Source: Bacteroidia bacterium (GTDB lineage Bacteria; Bacteroidota; Bacteroidia; Bacteroidales; Prolixibacteraceae). Taken from it: a stretch of DNA of 32,045 nt. The notes beneath the pieces were generated by a model that had not been told where the DNA came from, ran no database searches, and saw nothing but the letters and a program-made list of their open reading frames with translations. This document shows, piece after piece, positions 16,086-24,209 of the stretch; the first letter of the stretch is position 1; each line of letters starts with the position of its first letter. The translations under genes and the position numbers were made by a program. The stretch is taken from positions 82,070-114,114 of the forward strand of contig JAPLDS010000027.1 of assembly GCA_026391295.1 (NCBI GenBank). The letters run 5' to 3'.

Positions 16086-17270
16086 TTAATAAATCATCTC
16101 TTCTCTGAAATTCTCAACAATAGACGAAAATGAGTTCGCCACCGATTGTCCGAGACCACACTTGGCTGTATATTGCATTGTTTCGGTTAATCGCAATAAT
16201 TTATCAAGATACTGACCGTTCTTTTCACCTCTTTTGACCGCTTTAATCCCATTGAGTAGTTGTTGACAACCCACACGGCAAGGGGTGCACTGACCACAAG
16301 ACTCCTCTCGAAAAAACTCAAGGTAATTATCAAGCACGTTATACATCGATCGGGAACTATTAAAGAGCATCATTGAGCCTCCGGTTGGGAGTGAGATACC
16401 TGTAAGCTTTCCTTGAAATCCAATCGTTGTCTCTGCAAATCGTTTCTGTGGAACTAAAAACCCTGATGCCCCGCCAACTTGGACGGCTTTGGTATCTCCA
16501 TCACCAAAATCATGAACAAAGTCAAGTAAACTCATCCCAAGTTCTAACTCATAGATACCAGGTTTTGGCGTGTCGCCTGAGACAGAGAAAAGCTTAGAGC
16601 CACGCGAATATTGAACGCCTAGGTCGTAAAACCGTTTAGCTCCATATTTAAAAATAGTATACGTATGGGCTAGAGTTTCGACATTGTTAATCACAGTAGG
16701 CTTGCCGAGGTAACCAAACGATGTGGGATAAGGAGGTTTATTTCTAGGCTCGCCGCGCTTCCCCTCCATAGATTCAAACAGAGCAGTCTCTTCACCACAG
16801 ATATAGGCACCCGCGCCCATAAAGAGCTTAATCCGAAAATCAAAGTTAAGTTCTTGACAAGTGGCTTGAAATTCTAGTATGGCTTTGTTCAAGGCAGGCT
16901 GAAGGAAGAAATATTCGCCGCGCAGGTAGATGTAGGCCTGGTGTGATCCAATAACATACCCACAGATAGCCATAGCGGTAAGAACCTTCATCGGGACCTT
17001 TGTCAAGATTTCACGATCTTTAAATGTTCCAGGTTCACCTTCATCGGCATTGCAGATGATATATTTAATCAGATTCAACTCATCAGCCGCCAACTTCCAT
17101 TTAAAACCAGTGGGAAAGCCAGCTCCACCTCTACCTTTAAGTTCTGAGCTGATTAACTCATTTATTAATTCTGCGGGGGGCCGACTGAGGCTTTTCTGCA
17201 AAATATCTTTCCAATCGGACTCGTTTTGAAATATAAAATCAACTCGTTTTAGATCATATCCGGGTGTCAT
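16086..17270 (-). CDS. hydB: NAD-linked hydrogenase subunit HydB (NuoF-like, short form)
   Basis: FMN- and NAD(H)-binding electron-transfer subunit that links HydA to NAD. Motifs match NuoF/HydB: the NADH-binding GRGGAGFPTGFKW near residue 48, the FMN segment CNADEGEPGTFKDR near 73, GAGAYICGEETAL, and the C-terminal [4Fe-4S] site SCGQCTPCRVGC with a later Cys in KCGLGQ. At 394 residues it lacks both the N-terminal thioredoxin-like [2Fe-2S] domain and the C-terminal two-[4Fe-4S] ferredoxin of the ~600-residue Thermotoga-type HydB. The start ATG overlaps hydC by 17 nt and follows an AGGAGG-type ribosome site, unusual here. A respiratory complex I subunit is excluded by the neighbours. Confidence 0.92.
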   Translation of the reverse strand: MTPGYDLKRVDFIFQNESDWKDILQKSLSRPPAELINELISSELKGRGGAGFPTGFKWKLAADELNLIKYIICNADEGEPGTFKDREILTKVPMKVLTAMAICGYVIGSHQAYIYLRGEYFFLQPALNKAILEFQATCQELNFDFRIKLFMGAGAYICGEETALFESMEGKRGEPRNKPPYPTSFGYLGKPTVINNVETLAHTYTIFKYGAKRFYDLGVQYSRGSKLFSVSGDTPKPGIYELELGMSLLDFVHDFGDGDTKAVQVGGASGFLVPQKRFAETTIGFQGKLTGISLPTGGSMMLFNSSRSMYNVLDNYLEFFREESCGQCTPCRVGCQQLLNGIKAVKRGEKNGQYLDKLLRLTETMQYTAKCGLGQSVANSFSSIVENFREEMIY

Positions 17271-17745
17271 TTACTCCTCCTTTCCTATTCAAATAGCCGC
17301 TGAGTATTTCCCTTACTTTTTCAGGGGTAAGGTCGGTATAGACATCAAAATTAATCAGCATAGCAGGTGCCATATGACAAAAGCCTAAGCAATTAGTTTG
17401 AAGCAGGGAGAACATGCCATCAGGTGTGGTCTCACCGACTTTTATTTTCAACATATCCTCAATGGTCATCAAGACTTGATTTTTCCCTTTCATAGAACAG
17501 GTGATGGTCTTGCAGATACGAATCAGGTACTTGCCCATCTTCTTATATTCCAAGAATGAGTAAAAAGTTGCGGTACCATAAACCTCTGCGGCTGGAAGAT
17601 TTAGCGCCCTAGCAATCTCAATCATCGCATATTCAGAAAGGTAATTTTCTTGCTGGACGACCCCTTGTAGGATAGGCAACAGACTGCTCCTATCTCGACC
17701 ATATTGGTCAGTTAGGTTATCGATAAGTTCTAATACAGCAACCAT
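17254..17745 (-). CDS. hydC: NAD-linked hydrogenase subunit HydC (NuoE-like, [2Fe-2S])
   Basis: A 163-residue thioredoxin-like [2Fe-2S] protein. The N-terminal helical part (SLLPILQGVVQQENYLSEYAM) and AAEVYGTATFYSFL are typical of NuoE. The cluster ligands are the C-X4-C in CKTITCSMKG and the C-X3-C in NCLGFCHMAPAM. It works with HydB in electron transfer between NAD(H), ferredoxin and HydA. First gene of hydC-hydB-hydA; its 3' end overlaps hydB by 17 nt, suggesting coupled translation. No hydE, hydF or hydG maturase gene is in the window. Confidence 0.92.
   Translation of the reverse strand: MVAVLELIDNLTDQYGRDRSSLLPILQGVVQQENYLSEYAMIEIARALNLPAAEVYGTATFYSFLEYKKMGKYLIRICKTITCSMKGKNQVLMTIEDMLKIKVGETTPDGMFSLLQTNCLGFCHMAPAMLINFDVYTDLTPEKVREILSGYLNRKGGVNDTRI
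17271..17280 (-). promoter_or_regulatory. Strong Shine-Dalgarno of hydB within hydC
   Basis: On the minus strand, AGGAGGAGTAA directly precedes the hydB ATG. Most genes in the window have A-rich leaders without an SD, so this one stands out and supports the start at 17270 inside the end of hydC. Confidence 0.6.
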
Positions 17746-17845
17746 GATTTGCGTTTATTAAAAAGAGAACCAAAAAGGTCAAGCCTTATTTAAAATCGCA
17801 CGAACGAAGTGTATTTAAAGGTAGAAAAATGGACCAATTTTAAAT

Positions 17846-17859
17846 ATGACAAAAGTCAT
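17846..17859. promoter_or_regulatory. Candidate CRP/FNR-like dyad upstream of hydC
   Basis: ATGAC-AAAA-GTCAT is a 14-nt perfect dyad 101 nt upstream of the hydC start. The TGAC/GTCA halves with a 4-nt spacer resemble CRP/FNR-superfamily boxes, which would suit a redox-controlled hydrogenase operon. No clear TAnnTTTG is correctly spaced from it, so assignment is tentative. Confidence 0.3.
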
Positions 17860-17930
17860 GTTTGAAAGAAGAATAGTTATAAAACATATGAATCCAGCTC
17901 AGCACTAGAATAGTTTATTCTCCCGGATCA

Positions 17931-18000
17931 TACCTTGTTTATGGTACTATTTATACCCTTTAATTGGGATTTTAAAATTCACTAAGCAGACGCAATTTTG
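17931..18000 (+). promoter_or_regulatory. thrC control region: tandem ATACC-N8-GGNA dyads plus -7 element
   Basis: The distal box TACCTTGTTTATGGTA (17931-17946) and the proximal box TACCCTTTAATTGGGA (17954-17969) are separated by 7 nt. A near-consensus -7 element CAATTTTG (17993-18000) follows exactly 23 nt after the proximal box, 66 nt before the thrC ATG. The same order and the same 23-nt gap recur upstream of cysJ (27887-27955). If the start site is about 6 nt past the -7 box, the dyads centre near -44 and -67, typical activator positions. The cognate regulator is unknown. Confidence 0.6.
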
Positions 18001-18066
18001 TATCATCACAAAGAGCATCCGAATTCAAGAAATTGAAAACAGGAAAAGACCTTAAAACAATTTAAA

Positions 18067-19290
18067 ATGGCAAATCTAGAGCATCCTCAACAAGACCTTA
18101 AAAGCAAAAATAGCTTTATCTTACATCTGAAATGTTCAGGTTGCGGAACCCTCTATCCGCATGATGCCATTCAGAATTTCTGCCTGAAGCCAGAGTGCCA
18201 AGAGACATTAGTTTCCGAATACAACCTAACACCTGGACAAATCTCAAAAGCTGACTTACAGAATAGGCCCAATAACATGTGGCGTTACAAGGAGTTTCTA
18301 CCGATAAACGACGAAAAAAACATTGTTAGTCTAGGCGAAGGTGGGACTCCCCTATTCAAGGCAAACCGATTAAATAAGAATATTGGCATTGAGGAGGTCT
18401 ATTGGAAAGATGAAGGTGGCAATCCCACCGGATCGTTTAAAGCCAGAGGGATGAGCACAGCGATCTCAAAAGCCAAAGAGTTAGGGATTACAAAAGTTGC
18501 TATTCCAACAGCAGGAAATGCAGGCGTTGCACTGGCAGCCTATGGAACAAGAGCTGGATTAGAGGTACATGTGTTTATGCCAAAGGAGACACCAGACCAG
18601 CATAAACGCGAAGTTAAATATTATGGTGCTCAGCTTACTGAGATAGATGGAAACATTGGCGACTGCGGTAAACTTGTCGCTGAATTATGCGCTAAAGGAG
18701 AATGGTTTAACATGTCGACTCTGAAGGAGCCTTATCGTTTAGAGGGGAAGAAAACCATGGGTTATGAGTTGGCGGAGCAATTAAATTGGGAGTTACCTGA
18801 CGTTATTTTATATCCTACCGGTGGAGGCACTGGACTTATTGGATTCTGGAAAGCCTTTAACGAATTAGAGAGTCTTGGCTGGATTAGATCAAAAAGACCA
18901 CGATTAGTTGCTGTCCAGTCGGAAAATTGCAATGGAATAGTGACTGCTTTTCATCAGCAACTAGTTAAATCGGAGGCTATTGACAGAGGATTTACTATTG
19001 CCAATGGTCTGCGTGTACCAAAATCGTTCGCCGATAAGTTAATCCTGAAGATCCTTTATGAAAATAACGGATATGCCATTAGTGTTTCTGACCGAGAAAT
19101 CAACGATTCATTGCAGGAGGTCGCTCGTTTGGAAGGGATGTTTGTTGCACCTGAAGGGGCTGCATTATGGGCAGCCTTAAAAAGACTTAAAGCTGAAAAC
19201 CGAATTCAATCGCACGAAAAAGTGGTCCTAATCAATACCGGCACAGGCTATAAATACCTTGAAAATATTTTTGTAGGAGAGAATATCTAA
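18067..19290 (+). CDS. thrC: Threonine synthase
   Basis: PLP enzyme converting O-phosphohomoserine to threonine. The 407-residue protein starts with a short zinc-ribbon-like segment (CSGCGTLYPHD ... FCLKPEC). It continues with SLGEGGTPL, the PLP-lysine motif NPTGSFKARG near residue 118, TAGNAGVALAAYG, the PLP-phosphate loop PTGGGTGLIG, and EGAALWAAL near the C terminus. This fits the archaeal/plant-like class of threonine synthases more than the E. coli class. It is a single gene; its TAA overlaps the TAG of the convergent symporter gene. It shares a tandem-dyad promoter layout with the sulfite reductase operon. Confidence 0.93.
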   Translation: MANLEHPQQDLKSKNSFILHLKCSGCGTLYPHDAIQNFCLKPECQETLVSEYNLTPGQISKADLQNRPNNMWRYKEFLPINDEKNIVSLGEGGTPLFKANRLNKNIGIEEVYWKDEGGNPTGSFKARGMSTAISKAKELGITKVAIPTAGNAGVALAAYGTRAGLEVHVFMPKETPDQHKREVKYYGAQLTEIDGNIGDCGKLVAELCAKGEWFNMSTLKEPYRLEGKKTMGYELAEQLNWELPDVILYPTGGGTGLIGFWKAFNELESLGWIRSKRPRLVAVQSENCNGIVTAFHQQLVKSEAIDRGFTIANGLRVPKSFADKLILKILYENNGYAISVSDREINDSLQEVARLEGMFVAPEGAALWAALKRLKAENRIQSHEKVVLINTGTGYKYLENIFVGENI

Positions 19291-20645
19291 GGGAGGTCGT
19301 TGGAAAAATCAAGGGCTTTTTGATTGTCAAATTTCTTCTCCCATTTAGCCATGACTATGGTTGCAGTGCAGTTTCCAATGACGTTAACTGTTGTGCGAGC
19401 CATATCCATTAACACGTCGATACCCAAGATTAGAAATACCGGTGTGGTAGGTAAACCAAAGCTAGACAAGGTGCCTAAAAGAACCACCAAAGAAGCGCGC
19501 GAAACGCCGGCCACCCCTTTACTGGTAAGCATCAAAACAAGACACATCGCCACTTGCTGACCAATGGATAAGTCGATGCCGGCCACCTGAGCCACGAAGA
19601 CACAAGCCAAGGAAAGGTATAGCGAGGTTCCATCTAAGTTAAAACTATATCCCGTTGGAATCACAAAAGCGACTATTTCGCGAGGCACACCAAATCGCTC
19701 CATCGATTCCAAGGCTGAAGGAAGAGCCGATTCTGAGTTCGCAGTCGCAAAAGCTATCGATGCTGGTTCACTCACCGCAAGTAAGTATTGGCGGAATGGA
19801 ATCCGCAAAAGCAAAATCATCGGCAGTATAACCAAAATCAGAAAGGCAAACAAGGCGACATACAAGGTCGCTAAGAGTTTTAGCAAACTCGATAGAACAT
19901 CCATTCCAAGCTGACCAATGGTAAAAGCTATGGCGGCAAAGACAGCCACTGGAGCATAATACATAATCAGATTGGTAAATTTAAACATCACCTCAGCCAA
20001 GCTCTCGGTGAATTTCAGGATCGGCATCCGATGTTTACTCCCAATCTTCGCTAGTGCGATTCCGAAAATAATGCTAAACACCACCACTTGTAAGATATTC
20101 CCTTCAAAAACTGATTTGGCTATATTCTCAGGGAACATATTCAATAGAAAACCAGACCACGAATGCGCTTTCGAGGCCACTTCTGGAGCATTTGCACCAA
20201 CGGGTAAAACAACACCCACACCAGCTTTACTGATATTTATGGCCACTAATCCAATCACTAAAGCAATGGTGGAAACTACTTCAAAGTAAAGAATCGATTT
20301 CCATCCTAACCGACCAATAAGTTTAAGATCGCTATGACCTGCGATGCCATTAACGAGCGTTGCGAAAATCAGTGGAGCAATAATTGTTTTTATCAGTCGA
20401 AGGAAAATATCGCTTAAAAACTGCATCTCTTTCGCGATAGTAGGAAGGTCGTGGCCCCAGATCGTTAAGGAGCGCTGCTTTAGTCCAAACAACACAAGAA
20501 GTAAGATATTGACAAATCGAAATACTGTAAAAAAAGAGGCGTCAAGAGCCATAAGCTGATACGACGACAAGGCAAAAAGCAGTATCGTAATGGATGAGAT
20601 GACGATACAACATAGGTCGAGCAGTTTCCCGTATTTTTTTAACAT
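19287..20645 (-). CDS. Dicarboxylate/amino acid:cation symporter (DAACS, GltP/DctA family)
   Basis: A 452-residue inner-membrane symporter. It has the family's reentrant-loop serine-rich segment FATANSESALPSALESMERFGV, the cation/substrate motif PTGYSFNLDGTSLYLSLA and the late GVAGVSRASLVVLLGTLSSFGLP. Substrates in this family are glutamate/aspartate or C4-dicarboxylates; the sequence does not decide. The N terminus has an extra hydrophobic pair before the conserved core (MLKKYGKLLDLCC...). It begins 10 nt after the formylglycine-enzyme gene on the same strand, so the two may be co-transcribed. Its stop codon overlaps that of thrC on the other strand, leaving no room for a terminator. Confidence 0.92.
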   Translation of the reverse strand: MLKKYGKLLDLCCIVISSITILLFALSSYQLMALDASFFTVFRFVNILLLVLFGLKQRSLTIWGHDLPTIAKEMQFLSDIFLRLIKTIIAPLIFATLVNGIAGHSDLKLIGRLGWKSILYFEVVSTIALVIGLVAINISKAGVGVVLPVGANAPEVASKAHSWSGFLLNMFPENIAKSVFEGNILQVVVFSIIFGIALAKIGSKHRMPILKFTESLAEVMFKFTNLIMYYAPVAVFAAIAFTIGQLGMDVLSSLLKLLATLYVALFAFLILVILPMILLLRIPFRQYLLAVSEPASIAFATANSESALPSALESMERFGVPREIVAFVIPTGYSFNLDGTSLYLSLACVFVAQVAGIDLSIGQQVAMCLVLMLTSKGVAGVSRASLVVLLGTLSSFGLPTTPVFLILGIDVLMDMARTTVNVIGNCTATIVMAKWEKKFDNQKALDFSNDLP

Positions 20646-20655
20646 CGAGCGTAAT

Positions 20656-21789
20656 TTAATGTTCGGTCACACAGCGAAAACCGGTGTGTTCCATGCTAGT
20701 ATCTTCGGTGCACTTCATTCGTCGGGCATTGCGATAACCGCTACAATACGAATCATTGCACAAGAATGAACCACCGCGAAGCACCCTTTTTTGAGCATAC
20801 GGCTCATCGGGATCGAAACTTTTCAAAGGACCTTTCGGATTTTGAATCCCTTGCGGTGTGTTGATCTCTTTATAATATTCTACATGGTATAAATCGGAGC
20901 ACCACTCCCACACATTGCCGGAGATATCGAAGAGTCCATAGTTATTTGGCTGGAATGATTTTACAGGAGCGACACCGGGGTAACCATCCCGAGCCGTATT
21001 TAAAGTTGGGAATTTACCTTGCCACGTATTGGCTTTAGGCGTTCCTTGATCCACATTTTCGTTCCCCCACGAATAGATATTATTTTCTAGTCCGCCACGC
21101 GAAGCAAATTCCCATTCAGCTTCAGTGGGTAATCTTTTTCCGGCCCATTTGCAATAAGCTTGAGCATCGTACCACGACACCTGAACAACAGGAAAGTTAT
21201 CCTTATCGACAATCAACGACTCTTTGCCTTGTGGATGCCTCCAGTCGGCCCCTTCCTTCCAGGTCCACCATTGACTATAATCGGTCAAGCTCACCTCGTG
21301 ATTGGGAGATGAGAAGACTAATGAAGCGGCGATGAGTGTTTTCTCATCTGGCTTAGGTGTTCCCCCCGGGGGCAGTTGTTTTTTTAGCTCTTCCCAGTCG
21401 GGCTTCAGTTCGGCCGTGGTGACATACCCCGTAGCTTTTACAAAGGCAGCAAATTGAGCGTTGGTCACTTCGGTCTGATCGATCCAAAAACCATCGACGC
21501 TAACTTTATGTTTCGGATATTCATCTGGAGCAGCCTGATTGTTATCGCCTCCCATATCAAAGGTTCCACCTTTGATATAAACCATACCCTGATGCGAAAG
21601 AGATCCATTTTTAAAGGCCGTATCGCCCTTTAGGTTAGTCTCAAAACGAGCTGGGGTTTTCATGCAGCAGCTCTTTAGGCTATCAGTTGCAGAAGGCTTT
21701 GAAGGGGTCGTTTTATTCTGATTGCTTCCATTGTTTCCACAACTAAAAAGCAAGCCAACTAAAACCAGAATAAAAATCTTCCTCATCAT
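20656..21789 (-). CDS. Formylglycine-generating enzyme, lipoprotein form (sulfatase maturation)
   Basis: A 377-residue protein with a lipoprotein signal peptide (MRKIFILVLVGLLFSC, lipobox Cys17). After a linker rich in Ser, Thr and Asn, an FGE/SUMF1 domain runs from about residue 68: MVYIKGGTFDMGG, VSVDGFWIDQTEVTNAQFAAFV, RLPTEAEWEFASRGG, NVWEWCSDLY and GFRCV. Unlike many SUMF1-fold proteins, it keeps both catalytic cysteines (344 and 349 in GGSFLCNDSYC), which bind copper and convert a sulfatase cysteine to formylglycine with O2. It would therefore act outside the cytoplasm on exported sulfatases; no sulfatase is in the window. Two candidate -7 elements precede it. Confidence 0.9.
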   Translation of the reverse strand: MMRKIFILVLVGLLFSCGNNGSNQNKTTPSKPSATDSLKSCCMKTPARFETNLKGDTAFKNGSLSHQGMVYIKGGTFDMGGDNNQAAPDEYPKHKVSVDGFWIDQTEVTNAQFAAFVKATGYVTTAELKPDWEELKKQLPPGGTPKPDEKTLIAASLVFSSPNHEVSLTDYSQWWTWKEGADWRHPQGKESLIVDKDNFPVVQVSWYDAQAYCKWAGKRLPTEAEWEFASRGGLENNIYSWGNENVDQGTPKANTWQGKFPTLNTARDGYPGVAPVKSFQPNNYGLFDISGNVWEWCSDLYHVEYYKEINTPQGIQNPKGPLKSFDPDEPYAQKRVLRGGSFLCNDSYCSGYRNARRMKCTEDTSMEHTGFRCVTEH

Positions 21790-21812
21790 TTCGTGTATGA
21801 TTTATTGTTCAA

Positions 21813-21828
21813 CAAACATACAAAGATA
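21813..21828 (-). promoter_or_regulatory. Candidate promoter(s) of the formylglycine-enzyme gene
   Basis: Two adjacent minus-strand matches to TAnnTTTG, TATCTTTG (21828-21821) and TATGTTTG (21820-21813), lie 23-39 nt before the start. This supports a transcription unit separate from the cys/siroheme operon that ends at 21879. No -33 TTG is obvious. Confidence 0.45.
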
Positions 21829-21878
21829 GATTGACTTAGAAAATTAAAGATTTTAGAAATAATAGAGCTTAAAAAGTC

Positions 21879-23675
21879 TTAAGATACCGAGGTGATGAAG
21901 GATTCGCTAAGTTCTAAAAAGCGCTTCTCCGTCTCACGACCTCTGAAAATAAATCGCTTGTCATTAGGCAGTTCACCATAAAGTCGCAAGAAATTAGTCA
22001 CACACGAAGGAGCTGGGAAGACGATGGTCTGCACGTCAGTCAGATCAAGAGGCTTTATATTATCGGGGTATTTATTTTCATAAAATACAGGACGAGTGAC
22101 AGTCCATCCTAAACGAGCAAGGTTCTCTGGAAGGATTGGAAGTCCTAAGTTAGAGCGAGGAATTAGCACATGTCCATTAGGAATACCTTGTGCTTCAATC
22201 GCCTTGATTAATCCTTGTGATGATTCATCTTCGGGCTGCAGATCAGGCACGATGCCATATTTAGTCAACGCTTTAGAGGTTAGATCGCCCATTGAGGCAA
22301 TCTTTAGGTGAGCCAATGAACGACTATCCTTGCCGTAATGTTTTAAAAATTCAAAGAAAAACTGGACGGTATAACGACTGGTAAAAAAGATCCAATCGAA
22401 CTGTTTAAGATTTTTATAGTAGTTTTCAAGTTCAGCATAAGGCTGAATCCGATTCACTTCAATCAAGGGTTGATGAATCACGGTTCCGAGTTTTTGATAT
22501 TTCTCGGTGGTGGTTCCAGTAACAAAAAATACAGGTTTTAAAACTTCCATTTCGCTATTATTGCGCAAAGCTACTACTTTCCCAATCACAATAATGATTG
22601 GTGTTGGATATTTCACCGTATTGGTCGTCAGCTCTTGCAAAGTTGAAAAATATTCTTTCTGATCTGGCAGTGAGATATTATGAACAAGCATCACCGGAGT
22701 ATCGGCACGCTTACCTTGATCGATGGCTTTTTGAGCAATCATCCGAATATTACAGCCGCCCATAAAGCAGACTACCGTATCCGTTTCAGGAATCCGAACC
22801 GAATCGGAATGTCCTGAGATAAAAGCAACCGATGAGGAGATACCTCGATGTGTTAAAGGGATCTGAGTATAAGCAGCTACGGCGATACCAGCAGAAACAC
22901 CAGGAAGAACACTAACCTCCACAAAGTTGCGATGTAAAAATTCCAACTCTTCTCCGCCATGAGCGAAAACCATGGGATCACCACCTTTTAGTCGGACCAC
23001 ACAACGGCCTACTTTGGCTGCATTAAAAAGTAACCGATTGATTTTATCTTGACGGAAACTATGACAATCCTTCCGTTTACCGACATAAAATTTCTCGCCT
23101 CTATATTTAGCAGGGAAACTCTGATCTAATAAGTCGTCATGAAATATCACATCAGCTTTTGCCAATGCTTTATCGCCTCCTATGGTTAAAAGATCAGCAT
23201 TTCCTGGTCCAAAGCCCACCAAGGTCACTTTGCCAAATTTCTGACGACTATCGTATGGGGTAAATAAAGAGACCAATTCCGATTGATCCGCATGGGCCAC
23301 GAGGGCTAAATAATCATCTAATGGATCTCCTTGGAATAGATGCTCACCGAGGTCGTTAATGTCGTTACCCGAAAGATTCGCGGACTTTATTGAACCGTCC
23401 AATAGCGCAACAACTTTTAAATTTTCAGTCAGTGGATAGGGCAACTCAATCGCATTCACCAACGCTAAATCCAGCTTCTTTTGTTGAAGTTCTCGAAATA
23501 GCGTCTCCACGGTATTGGGAAGTGAATTCTTCGATCCCTCCTCCTTTAGCTTTATTTCTAATGGCATCAACAAACTAGCCAAATCAGTAAATTGCGTCAA
23601 CACTTCCTCGATCTTTTGAAGGACCAGCGGACTGCTTTGACTGCTTACTTTTAAGTTATTGTAAAGAATGCTCAT
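21879..23675 (-). CDS. Siroheme fusion: degenerate HemC N-domain + SUMT (CobA/CysG-C) + HemD
   Basis: A 598-residue fusion. Residues 147-385 are a uroporphyrinogen-III C-methyltransferase: TLVGFGPGNADLLT, VRLKGGDPMVFAHGGEELE, LPGVSAGIAVAAYTQIPLTHRG and HNISLP. It makes precorrin-2 from uroporphyrinogen III and SAM. Residues 390-598 resemble uroporphyrinogen-III synthase (FDWIFFTSRYTVQFF, SQGLIKAI, VLIPRSNLGLPILPENLARLGW). Residues 8-105 look like the first lobe of porphobilinogen deaminase (LKVSSQSSPLVLQ for IRIGTRxSPLALxQ; LFRELQQKKLDLALVNAIELP for the HSxKDVP region), but the conserved Arg and catalytic Asp are missing and the rest of the enzyme is absent. It follows the precorrin-2 dehydrogenase gene by 33 nt; last gene of the cys operon. 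Confidence 0.9.
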   Translation of the reverse strand: MSILYNNLKVSSQSSPLVLQKIEEVLTQFTDLASLLMPLEIKLKEEGSKNSLPNTVETLFRELQQKKLDLALVNAIELPYPLTENLKVVALLDGSIKSANLSGNDINDLGEHLFQGDPLDDYLALVAHADQSELVSLFTPYDSRQKFGKVTLVGFGPGNADLLTIGGDKALAKADVIFHDDLLDQSFPAKYRGEKFYVGKRKDCHSFRQDKINRLLFNAAKVGRCVVRLKGGDPMVFAHGGEELEFLHRNFVEVSVLPGVSAGIAVAAYTQIPLTHRGISSSVAFISGHSDSVRIPETDTVVCFMGGCNIRMIAQKAIDQGKRADTPVMLVHNISLPDQKEYFSTLQELTTNTVKYPTPIIIVIGKVVALRNNSEMEVLKPVFFVTGTTTEKYQKLGTVIHQPLIEVNRIQPYAELENYYKNLKQFDWIFFTSRYTVQFFFEFLKHYGKDSRSLAHLKIASMGDLTSKALTKYGIVPDLQPEDESSQGLIKAIEAQGIPNGHVLIPRSNLGLPILPENLARLGWTVTRPVFYENKYPDNIKPLDLTDVQTIVFPAPSCVTNFLRLYGELPNDKRFIFRGRETEKRFLELSESFITSVS

Positions 23676-23708
23676 TGAGTGAAAATTTTATTATTCTAAA
23701 TTCTATGA

Positions 23709-24179
23709 CTAGATAATGATCCGTCCGTCTTGAACAAGTGTAGAGATCTGATTTCGGATAGCTACAGCTTGATAAGCATCTCGACCGTTAGTTCCAACGG
23801 AGATGGTCACATGACCTTCGTTATGAATGGCAGGTGAAACAAAATCGCATAAAAATGGAGAATCACAAACACTGGTCAGGATATTTAATTCCTCTGCATC
23901 GGCTTTTATCTGCGCATTAAGCTCGTGGTTTCCGGTGCAGACATAGACTAAAAAGAACCCTTCAAGGTCACTTTTATCATACTCCTTCGTGACAAAATTA
24001 AACGGCAAAGCTTTAATCTCATCGGTAAACTCAGGAGCCACAACGGTAACTTGTTCGTGTACAATTCGCGCCATGATAACCCCTTTGTGCGTTGCTACTT
24101 TTCCACCCCCAACAAGTAAGATTTTCTTATTGGTTACGTTAATCGAGATGGGCAAAAATTGTAAATCTTCTCTTTTCAT
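23709..24179 (-). CDS. Precorrin-2 dehydrogenase / sirohydrochlorin ferrochelatase (CysG N-domain, Met8-like)
   Basis: Oxidises precorrin-2 to sirohydrochlorin with NAD and may insert iron to give siroheme. The 156-residue protein opens with FLPISINVTNKKILLVGGGKVATHKG, the Rossmann dinucleotide site, and contains the CDSPFLCDFVSPAIHNEGHVTISVGTNG core typical of CysG-N/SirC/Met8. It lacks the C-terminal dimerisation extension of full CysG-N (~200 residues), so it is closer to the short SirC-like form and chelatase activity is uncertain. It lies 30 nt after cysI; it ends in TAG. It supplies the cofactor of the sulfite reductase encoded upstream in the same operon. Confidence 0.92.
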   Translation of the reverse strand: MKREDLQFLPISINVTNKKILLVGGGKVATHKGVIMARIVHEQVTVVAPEFTDEIKALPFNFVTKEYDKSDLEGFFLVYVCTGNHELNAQIKADAEELNILTSVCDSPFLCDFVSPAIHNEGHVTISVGTNGRDAYQAVAIRNQISTLVQDGRIII

Positions 24180-24209
24180 ACTTCAACTTAATATTAACAG
24201 AATCAGCCT

